Source: Humulus lupulus
Taxonomy: Eukaryota > Streptophyta > Magnoliopsida > Rosales > Cannabaceae
Length of the DNA stretch: 64,000 nt
NCBI RefSeq assembly: GCF_963169125.1
Contig: NC_084795.1
Span: 141,831,766-141,895,765, forward strand
Direction: 5' to 3'
Within the stretch, counting starts at the first letter, position 1; every line of letters begins with the position of its first letter. Position numbers and translations under genes: made by a program. Shown here piece after piece: positions 56,757 through 64,000 of this stretch. The notes below the pieces were generated by a model that did not search any database, had not been told where the DNA came from, and worked only from the letters and a program-made list of their open reading frames with translations.

Positions 56757-57520
56757 TGTACGCCCTGAATATCCACACATACAATGTCGAGCTAGAACCG
56801 TAACCCATCAACCACGTGTCCACCATTCATCCGGAGCTATTTGTTACAAACAAATAGCTCAAGCTGATGGATCATTTAGCTGCTCATCACTTGGAGCCAT
56901 TGTGTCGACATAGTAGAAGCCATGAGCTAGTGCCACATTAAGCTCGTGGTGCATCAGAGGCCTGACATACCCCTCGGATCTTTATAAACTCAACCACATA
57001 ATATAAACGTGCATATACCAGACATCACGTGTCTATTTTATTCCTGTATTTTGGATATGCAATATAAACGTGCGTGATCAGACATCCCGCACTTGATTTG
57101 GGCCATGCGACCCATTACCCATCTTTACCTATTGATTACACCACACTTATCTGTAAGGTTTAGATATTAATCATCATTGTCACATAAATGACATGATGGA
57201 TGAAGAGATCACGGGATGACCCCAATACCTACTCAGAGATCAATCTCCTATAAATACCAAAACCCTGGATAGTGCAAGGGGTTGGATTCTTCTTGTAATG
57301 AAAATACTCTATAAGAAATAATAAGGCTAGATCAATAATATTGACTCGTGGACTAGGTGGATTTTAACCTCCGAACCACATAAAAAATGAGTGACCATCT
57401 TCCTCTGCAATTAGTTTCCACATTCTTGATTAGTATCATTTTAGATTATGGTTTATCATCCAACACTAATCCATCCTATTTATACATATAATTCACTATT
57501 GGCAAAAAACCGCGGCAATA
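56757..57520 (+). repeat. 5' LTR of Tat-4
   Basis: Starts TGTACGCCCTGAATATCC and ends near CCGCGGCAATA, where the usual terminal CA is mutated; the end was placed by comparison with the solo LTR (...CGCGTCAACA). A TATA-like CTATAAATACC lies at about 57249. The sequence following, TTTGGTGCTTTCATTGAGAG, is shared with Tat-1. The second LTR is off the window. Confidence 0.85.
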
Positions 57521-57568
57521 GTTTGGTGCTTTCATTGAGAGGGTTTATATTAATGCTATCATGAAAAC

Positions 57569-58012
57569 TTGATCATGGTGGTCACTCGTTCGAGAAATGG
57601 TAATGAAGTGGATCAACATGGTGAGCAGGAGGCTCACCATACTTCCATATCCAACGAACCAGACCCAGAGGTCCAGCAGCGATCGGGAAAGCAATCGATG
57701 GGTAATGGCGACACTGGGAGTTCAGCGCCCCTACCTCCAAATCCGAACCCAGGTTACCTGACAATGATAGAAATGGAAAAGATGCAGTTGACAATTCATC
57801 TAGCAATAGCAAATAAGCAAATCGAGGAAGTCTTGGCCCGGCTGCCCCATCTTGCAACCGATGGTAATGTCGAAAAGAGACAAAGGAGGACTCACAAGTC
57901 CCGCAGGGACAGTCGGCCCAGGCCTAGTCGGTCGGTTAGAACCTCAACCCCGAGTTCTGCAGCCATGTCGCCCATCAACAAGTCAGCCGGTCAGTCAGAA
58001 CTTCAACTCTAA
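57569..58012 (+). pseudogene. Tat-4 gag, N-terminal region
   Basis: A 147-codon frame opening MIMVVTRSRNGNEVDQHG. It continues with a hydrophilic, low-complexity N-terminus, a heptad-like segment (MIEMEKMQLTIHLAIANKQI) and an Arg/Ser-rich tail (RRTHKSRRDSRPRPSRSVRT). Such charged N-termini precede the capsid domain in Tat gag proteins. The frame is lost near 58012; between there and 58654 the sequence is rich in Arg, Ser and Pro codons in shifting frames. The ATG lies about 50 bp after the primer-binding region, a normal position for a gag start. Confidence 0.65.
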
Positions 58013-58653
58013 GTTCGACTCCACCGTCGAATGCACCCAGGAGAGTTCGTGGAAGCTCGCGAAGGAGGTCCGGGGAAAGCTCGCATAGACAACCTGCTCT
58101 AGCCAGCCCTCCCGTGCCGTGGTCAGATCGCCGGGCGCAGGAAGTTGGAGGCGGTCGAATAGAGCGACCACGAGCTAGTTTGATCTAGCCAGACGGGACT
58201 AGGATCACTTCACCAGTTAGGCATCCCCCTTCGCCAATAAGATATACATCCCTTCCTCATCTTGCTTGAGATATTCCTGCAGAAGGGAACAGTAGGAGGA
58301 ATCCTCCTCCCGTCGTACCTGCTCATCGCCCGCGAGAGTGTGGAAATGTCCCAGATCCTCTCCCCTGGTAGCAGGCTCTGAGCTTTTCCAATGGGAGCTA
58401 TTAGACCGAAAGCCACCGATGTGGCAGATCTGGTGGAGACCTGCGCAATCATCTAAGTTCGGCACAAAACCCTCGGGTCGCCTCGAGGACCGACCTTCGA
58501 GATCACCTTAACTCGCTGAGGGGAGAACCGTACAGAACTGAAAGTCTTGCTTGCAGAGAGGATGGTCCTTCCGAAATACGCGACAATGGGAATGTCCCAC
58601 TAAACCCAGCTCATGCTTGGAGGGACAATAACCCGCCTAACCCGAACAACGGG

Positions 58654-60003
58654 ATGGGGGTTTTTGAACAACCCCAGAACAACCTAGGGATCAAAGACCA
58701 AACCCTCGAAAGGCTAGTTCAAATGGAGGAATTAATGAAGAGGCTCCTGTCAGAGAAGGGAAAGGATGAATACGACTCGGGGGATGAGCTCGAGCTTTTT
58801 TCCCCCAACATCGCAGCAATGGCATACCCGCTGGGTTTCAAGATGCCCCATCTATCAAAATTCGATGGAGACGGAGATCCGTTGGATCGATTAGGGATGT
58901 TCAATACCCTGATGATGGCCCATAATATCGGGCCCGAGCTGAGGTGCTGGATATTCCCTTCGACTCTGATCGGGCCAGCTAGGCAATGGTTCAAGCAGTG
59001 TAAGAAACAGTCGATCAGCTCGTGGAAGAATTTCTCTGCTGATTTCAAGAGGGCATTCTGAGCCTCTCAAGTGGTTCGTGTCAAAGCGGATACCCTAGCG
59101 TACGTGAAGCAACAACCCGGGGAACCCTTAAAATCTTATCTAAGCAGGTTTGCCAATGTTGCGGCCCGAGCTAGGGACGCAGACGAAAGTTCCAGACTCA
59201 TGGCTATGAGAACTGGAATACTTGTTGGGGGCGGGTTGTGGAAAGAAATCCAAAGGAAAGGTGTCAGCACTGTGGATGAATTCTTGACCAAGGCCCAGGA
59301 ATGGATAAATTTGGAAGAAGCCAGAGCATCTATTGTTGGAACCAACCAAGTCCCTGATTAGCCCGTTGGAGCGGAAACGGACGTCGTGAATATGACTCAG
59401 ACCGTTGCCCAGAATAACCAAGGGGCTGGAGGCAAGAGAAAGAGAAACAGAGAGGGTGGCTAGCACAGTCCAAAGAAGAGAAAACCCGTGGAAAAATTCA
59501 AACCGATCTATGCGGTTTATACCGATCTCACAAACACTAAGGAGCACATTTTCCTAGCGAATTCTGCCCGCCTTCCCTGGAAAAGGCCAGAGCCTTTGAA
59601 AAATCAAAAGGCTAAGAGAGACCCTTAAAAATTCTGTCGATTCCACAATGATATCGGTCACAACACCAATGATTGCAGGGATCTGAAGGATAAGATCGAG
59701 ACACTCATCCGGGCCAGACCCTTGGCTCATTATGCCCGGAATCGAGTCACTCCGAATCAGCCCACTAGGCAAAATGTTCAATCAGCTCCGGAAGCCCCAG
59801 CTAATCCGACCGGAGCCCACGTGGGGCAGGACCTCCCTCCTCCAATAATAGGAGGAGAGATAACCACCATTTCTAGGGGCCCCCATCTGGCAAGCTTGAG
59901 CAGAGGTGCTCAGAAAAGATACATCAACAAATTAAAGTCTCATAACAGAATCGAATTTATCCCAGAGGAACACATACCCAAACAACAACGATTGGAGAGA
60001 TAG
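58654..60003 (+). pseudogene. Tat-4 gag, capsid and nucleocapsid regions
   Basis: One reading frame runs from 58654 to 60003, interrupted only by stop codons at 59059 (TGA), 59359 (TAG), 59461 (TAG) and 59626 (TAA). It encodes MEELMKRLLSEKGKDEYDSG, the gag core (FKMPHLSKFDGDGDPLDRLG, GPARQWF), VKQQPGEPLKSYLSRFANVA and WINLEEARASI. A basic segment (GGKRKRNREGG, SPKKRK) and a zinc-binding motif FCRFHNDIGHNTNDC (59629-59673) follow. Gag assembles particles around the RNA; the zinc motif is the nucleocapsid. The absence of frameshifts over 1.35 kb contrasts with the other copies and suggests a younger insertion. Confidence 0.82.
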
Positions 60004-60795
60004 CCAATCAGTTTCACCGAAGAAGATGCCAGTCATGTCCAGTTCCCACATAACAATTGTCGAGTTGTAACCGCCCAGCTTGCCAATCAGAGAGTCAGGA
60101 GGGTGCTAGTTGATAATGAGAGTTTGGTGAACTTGTTGTTTTGCTCCACATTAGAAAAATTGGGGCTGTCGGTGACCGAACTGAAGGTCACCTCCATCAT
60201 GTTGTATGGGTTCTCTAGCAAAGGGTCGGCAGCGATTGGTACAATTGAATTAGTAATAACCTTAGGAGAGGGACCCCGAACTGTCTCCAAACTCTTCGAG
60301 TTTATGGTCATCGACTGTCCCACCGCGTACAATGCAATTTTGGGTTGGCCCACGTTAATGGCATTTGGAGCCATAACTTCTATCCGCCACCTCGCAATCA
60401 AATTCCCTTTCTCTACAGAGATATGTACGGTCTGAGGTGATCATCTCACTGCCAGGGAATGCTATAGCATTACCATGAAGGGAAAATCACAACCCGGGCA
60501 GGAGACGATGACCATTAAGGGCAGAAGCGAGGAACCCCAGGAAACAAGAAATTGCTCTGGAATAAGGGAATCTCAGCCGGGCAACGGCATAGGTACCACC
60601 CTAAGTGACGATATCAACCCTAGAGTTGGTGAAGATAGGTCCGAGCTCCAGGCTATCAAAGAGCTCGAAGAAGTAAATATCGATCCTAAAGACCCATCGA
60701 GGATCGTTACGCTCGGGAAAAACCTTGGTGATGAGAGAAAGGCGGTGCTGCTGAAATTCCTGCAAGAAAATCTAAACTTTCACCTGATCTCATGA
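60004..60795 (+). pseudogene. Tat-4 protease and linker
   Basis: In the same frame as gag. It encodes ISFTEEDASHVQFPHNN, VVTAQLANQRVRRVLVDNES, then LEKLGLSVTELKV, and ends with the conserved DCPTAYNAILGWPTLMAFGA. The active-site segment reads VDNES where Tat-3 has VDNGCS; the glycine of the D-x-G triad is changed to Glu, which should abolish activity. A linker (60475-60795) contains GEDRSELQ and PSRIVTLGKNLG as in Tat-2. The stop at 60001 separates it from gag, and the frame ends at 60793. The enzyme would process the Gag-Pol precursor. Confidence 0.8.
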
Positions 60796-60869
60796 AGACA
60801 TGGTGGGGATCAGCCTGAGCATCATCATGCATACCCTCAGCTTGGACAAAAGCATGCCTGCGAAGTTGC

Positions 60870-61610
60870 AGAAATAAAGTCATCTGGGCACGACCTGAGT
60901 TGCGGCCCTGGAAGAGGAAGTTGCTCGACTTTTAAAGTGCGGTTTTATCTGCAAGGCAAAATACCCGATCTGGGTCGCCAATCCTATTCTGGTCTCGAAG
61001 CCCAACGGGAAATGGCGGACTTGTATCGACTTTTCTGACCTGAATAAAGCATGTCCCAAGATTGCTTCCCCCTACCTAAGATCAACCAGTTGGTGGATTC
61101 CACGGCAGGACACGAGCTCATGTCCTTCATGGATGCGTACTCTGGTTACAACCAGATCACTATGAATCCCGCAGATTAGGAGCATACCAGCTTCATGACC
61201 CCAACGAATATTTATTGTTACAAAGTCATGCCCTACGGGCTGAAAAATGCCAGAGCTACATATCAGAGATTGTTCAACAAAATGTTCGTTGATCAAATCG
61301 TGAAAAACATGGAAGTGTATGTTGATGACATGTTGGTCAAGTCAAAAACGACCGATGACCATGTTCCCGATCTGAGAGAATGTTTTGAGATCCTAAGGAA
61401 GTTTGGTATGAGGCTGAATCCAAAAAATGTTCCTTCGGGGTTGCATCAGGAAAATTTATGGGTTTCATAGTCAACACCAGAGGAATAGAGGCGAACCCCG
61501 ACAAAATCAGATCACTACTCGATATGCCATCACCCCAGTCACGAAAAGACGTCAAAAGTCTGATAGGAAGGGTGGCAGCCCTTAATTGATTCATTTCCAA
61601 ATCTACCGAA
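60870..61610 (+). pseudogene. Tat-4 reverse transcriptase
   Basis: The fingers region at about 60902-61060 reads ALEEEVARLLKCGFI, PNGKWRTCIDFSDLNKACPK. A shift follows, and the next frame has PLPKINQLVDSTAGHE-like sequence and MDAYSGYNQITMNPAD followed by a stop (61177). From 61195: TPTNIYCYKVMPYGLKNARA, QIVKNMEVYVDDMLVKSKT (catalytic YVDD at 61318-61329) and ECFEILRKFGMRLNPK. After another shift (61440-61470): FGFIVNTRGIEANPDKI-like sequence and KSLIGRVAALN. All gypsy RT motifs are recognisable, and the catalytic aspartates are kept. Only a few indels separate it from an open frame. Confidence 0.87.
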
Positions 61611-61619
61611 AAATGTTTG

Positions 61620-62125
61620 CCATTCTATAACCTGCTCTAGGGAAATAAAAATTTGAGTGGACTGACGAGTGCGAGCGTGCCTTCCTCGACCTAAAAGCAC
61701 ATTTAGCCGAGCCGCCCGTATTTTCTAAGCCAACAGCAGGAGAGCCTCTTTTTCTTTACCTAGCTATCACGGAAGATGCTGCTAGCGCCGTGCTGGTCCA
61801 GGAAGAGGACCGATCTCAGAAGCCAGTCTATTACATTAGTAGAAGGCTCCTCGGAGCTGAATCCCAATATCCATTGATGGAAAAAATGGTTTTCTGCCTT
61901 ATCACGGCCTCCAAAAAGCTCAGGCCGTATTTCCAGTCCCATTCAATCCATGTCATAACCGATCAACCTTTAAGGCAGGTACTGCAGAAACCTGAGGCAT
62001 TGGGATGTCTTTTGAAATGGGCTATCGAGCTCAACCAACTGGAGATACTGTACGTACCACGAACTGCGATCAAAAGCCAAGCTTTGGCTGATTTCGTGGC
62101 AGAATGCACTGGATCCAAAGAGTAA
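61620..62125 (+). pseudogene. Tat-4 RNase H (first domain)
   Basis: Begins in the RT-RNase H connection (FEWTDECERAFLDLKAHLAE-like sequence from 61650). It continues in a clean frame from 61790: MLVQEEDRSQKPVYYISRRL, LGAESQYPLMEK, VITDQPLRQVLQKPEALGCL, and ends IKSQALADFVAEC followed by a stop at 62123. The TDQPL and QALADF motifs are typical of Tat elements. In this clade the first RNase H has often lost some catalytic residues, and the second domain that follows may do the work. It would degrade the RNA template during cDNA synthesis. Confidence 0.82.
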
Positions 62126-62600
62126 TCGGTGGAAGAACCAATGCAGGCCTTGTGGAAAATCTTTGTGGATGGTTCCTCTAATGAGAACGGGTCCGGAGCT
62201 GGAATCATTTTGATATCCCTAGAGGGACATTGTTTCAACTCCACGTTATGATTCAGGTTTGAAGCATCCAACAACGAGGTCGAGTACAAAGCATTATTGG
62301 CTGGGCTGAGAGTGGCCAAGGAGCTGAAGGACAGGGCCATCCAGTGCTATAGCGATTCCCAGCTCGTGGTAAACCAGGTATCAGGGGAATACCAAGCGCG
62401 GGGAACCAAGATGGCGACCTACCTGGCCAAGTTAAAGTAGGAGCTATCCGAATTTGAGTACAACCTAGTCGAACAGATCCTTTGGGGGCAGAACGCCAAT
62501 GCTGATGCCCTATCAAAGTTGGCCACCTCCAAGGATGCCGAGACCTTGAGCCTGATACTAGTGGAGTTCTTGGAGAGACCAAGTGTGGTAGAGAATACAG
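62126..62600 (+). pseudogene. Tat-4 archaeal-type RNase H (second domain)
   Basis: Same frame as the first RNase H, after the stop at 62123. It shows FVDGSSNENGSGAGIILIS, a stop at about 62249, [40 protein letters not shown], a second stop near 62438, and ELSEFEYNLVEQ then NADALSKLATSKD. The Asp of FVDGS, Glu of NNEVEY and Asp of SDSQL form the D-E-D active-site pattern. An extra archaeal-like RNase H between RNase H and integrase marks Tat-lineage elements, which is the main ground for naming these elements Tat. Confidence 0.87.
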
Positions 62601-63853
62601 TGGAGATTGAGATGATCGACGCTAGGGCAACCTGGATGACTCCCATAATCGAATATCTTACCACAGGGAAGTTACCCGAAGAGCGAAAGGACGCAAGAAA
62701 GATACTCTACCAAGCTCCGAGGTATACAGTCATAGACAGAATGTTGTACCGGCGTGGCCTCTCTTTACCTCTTTTGCGGTGTGTTCTGCCAGAGGAGGGT
62801 AAAACTATTTTGCAGGAGGTGCATGAAGGCTTTTGTGGAGATCACACTGAGGGGCAAAGCCTGGCCTTGAAGATATTGAGGCAAGGATATTACTGGCCCA
62901 CTTTATCAAAAGACTCAATTTCTTACGTTTGAAAGTGTGACAAATGCCAGCAGTTCGCCACGATTACCCGAGCTCCACCAGTCGAGTTGAAGATGATCTC
63001 GTCCCCGTGGCCGTTTGCGGTCTGGGGGATTGAGTTAGTTGGAGCCCTACCCACGGGAAAAGGAGGAGTTCGCTATTGACTACTTCATGAAGTGGGCAGA
63101 AGCAGAGCCCCTAGCGACAATAACATCAAAGAGAGTCCTCGATTTTATGGTTAAGAATATTGTCTGCCGGTTCAGACTGCCAAGGAAGATCGTGTCGGAC
63201 AACGGAACCCAGTTCGATAGCGACCTCTTCACTGAATTTTCTAGGAGGCATGGCATAATTAAGAAAATTTCCTCAGTGCCCTACCCACAGGCTAATGGGC
63301 AAGTCGAGGATGTGAACAAGATGCTCAAGGCGAGTCTTTAGAAGAAGCTGGACGAGGCCAAGGGAGTTTGGCCCGAGCAGCTCCCGTAGGTGCTATGGGC
63401 GCACCGAACCTCGTACCGAACCTCGACGGGGCACACCCCTTTTTCCTTGACTTTCGGGAGTGAGGTCGTCCTTCCTGTCGAAACAAAGATAGCCTCGGAT
63501 AGGGTCCATGCCTTCAGCCAAGAGCAGAATGAAAAATTGCTCAGCGCGTCCCTCGACCTGATTGATGAAAAATGAGAGGATTCACAGCTACGCCTCGCAC
63601 ATAATCAGCAAAAGATCACTCGTTATTTTAATTCAAAGGTTAAAAGGCGTGCCTTTTGAATTGAGAGACCTGGTACTTCGAAGGGTATTTTTAGCGGGCA
63701 AGGACCCCAAAGATGGTTCCTTAGGCCCGAACTAAGAAGGGCCCTATCATATCATCGAAATCATACAAGAAGGCACTTTCAAGTTAGCTCGGCTTAATGG
63801 AGAAATGGTGCCACAAACCTAGAATGTTGTGCATTTGAGAAAATATTATCAGT
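62601..63853 (+). pseudogene. Tat-4 integrase
   Basis: The lead-in WMTPIIEYLTTGKLPE (62632) precedes the zinc domain: HEGFCGDHTEGQSLALKILR, QGYYWPTLSKDS, a stop at 62930, then KCDKCQQF. The core follows with WPFAVWGIELVGALP, then in another frame from 63039 AIDYFMKWAEAEPLATIT, LPRKIVSDNGTQFDSDLF and PYPQANGQVEDVNK. The Asp, Asp and Glu of the D-D-E triad are present. The end shows AHRTSYRTSTGHTPFSLTFG and, after shifts, GPYHIIEIIQEGTFKLARL and VVHLRKYYQ at 63853. It would integrate cDNA. At least one frameshift and three stops make it inactive. No chromodomain is seen. Confidence 0.86.
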
Positions 63854-64000
63854 GATCAAATCACTCCTTTATGTATGGATTGTGTATAAAAGCCAATTAG
63901 CTATATGTAAAAAATAATTATAATGGTTTATTAGTTCATTTTTGTCTGTACGATTTTGTTTGTGTAATTAGTTCAAGTAGCCATGCAAGTCCACTTCCTG
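63854..64000 (+). other. Tat-4 sequence downstream of pol
   Basis: AT-rich non-coding sequence after the integrase stop. The polypurine tract, any antisense gene and the 3' LTR would lie beyond the window. Confidence 0.6.

Larger units (their letters stand above)
56757..64000 (+). mobile_element. Tat-4: plus-strand Tat element, 3' end beyond the window
   Basis: The most complete coding copy in the window: 5' LTR (56757-57520), gag, protease, RT, RNase H, second (archaeal-type) RNase H and integrase in order, ending about 63853. The double RNase H places it in the Tat clade. Frame changes fall near 58020-58650, 60800-60900, 61030-61190, 61470 and 62940-63040, with several in-frame stops, so it is not autonomous. 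The same family left the solo LTR at 12180-12931. Confidence 0.9.

Overview
This is nuclear DNA from a flowering plant, probably a eudicot. The evidence is the density of plant Ty3/gypsy (Tat and Athila lineages) and Ty1/copia retrotransposons, a Cassandra-type TRIM carrying 5S rRNA sequence, a plant CACTA transposon, and plant gene fragments with GT-AG introns. Some sequence style recalled Cannabaceae, but the species cannot be fixed from this window. I found no intact host gene. Nearly everything is a stack of nested, decayed mobile elements.

Layout. (1) 1-2449: 5' end of a minus-strand Tat element (Tat-1: LTR 1778-2449, gag running off the left edge). (2) 2450-4008: AT-rich sequence I could not assign. 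(3) 4009 to about 56550: one large, old minus-strand Tat element (Tat-2). About 8.2 kb of it is visible in five pieces (4009-7019, 13449-14218, 42130-43268, 52506-53902, 54706-56550). It is interrupted by: Athila-1 (7020-13448, plus strand, TSD TAGGT), whose 3' LTR contains a solo LTR (12180-12931, TSD ATAAT); Athila-2 (14219-42129, plus strand, near-TSD CAAGG/CAAGA); a Ty1/copia element (43269-52505, minus); and a Cassandra TRIM (53903-54705, minus). Athila-2 in turn holds a 9.6-kb CACTA transposon (17789-27343, TSD AAT) that split its integrase gene, and a minus-strand Tat element (Tat-3, 29903-41881) that split its 3' LTR. Tat-3 has a further 2.3-kb insert (about 30406-32680) in its own LTR. 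(4) 56551-56756: the start of another LTR, cut by (5) Tat-4 (56757-64000, plus strand), which shows LTR, gag, protease, RT, two RNase H domains and integrase, and runs off the right edge.

Most notable content. The CACTA element has no recognisable transposase but carries fragments resembling at least four unrelated host genes with introns retained: TAF1, a bHLH factor, a long-chain acyl-CoA synthetase, and an ARIADNE-type E3 ligase, plus a LINE fragment. A separate insert carries the first coding exon of a MAC5/RBM22-like splicing factor. Both Tat-2 and Tat-3 carry a multi-exon gene antisense to gag-pol, with its own TATA box, lying just inside the 3' LTR. In Tat-3 this gene occupies the space where pol should be.

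No element in the window looks autonomous. Frameshifts, stop codons and deletions are present in every pol gene. Assignments rest on motif recognition by eye; family names and insertion order are inference where stated.
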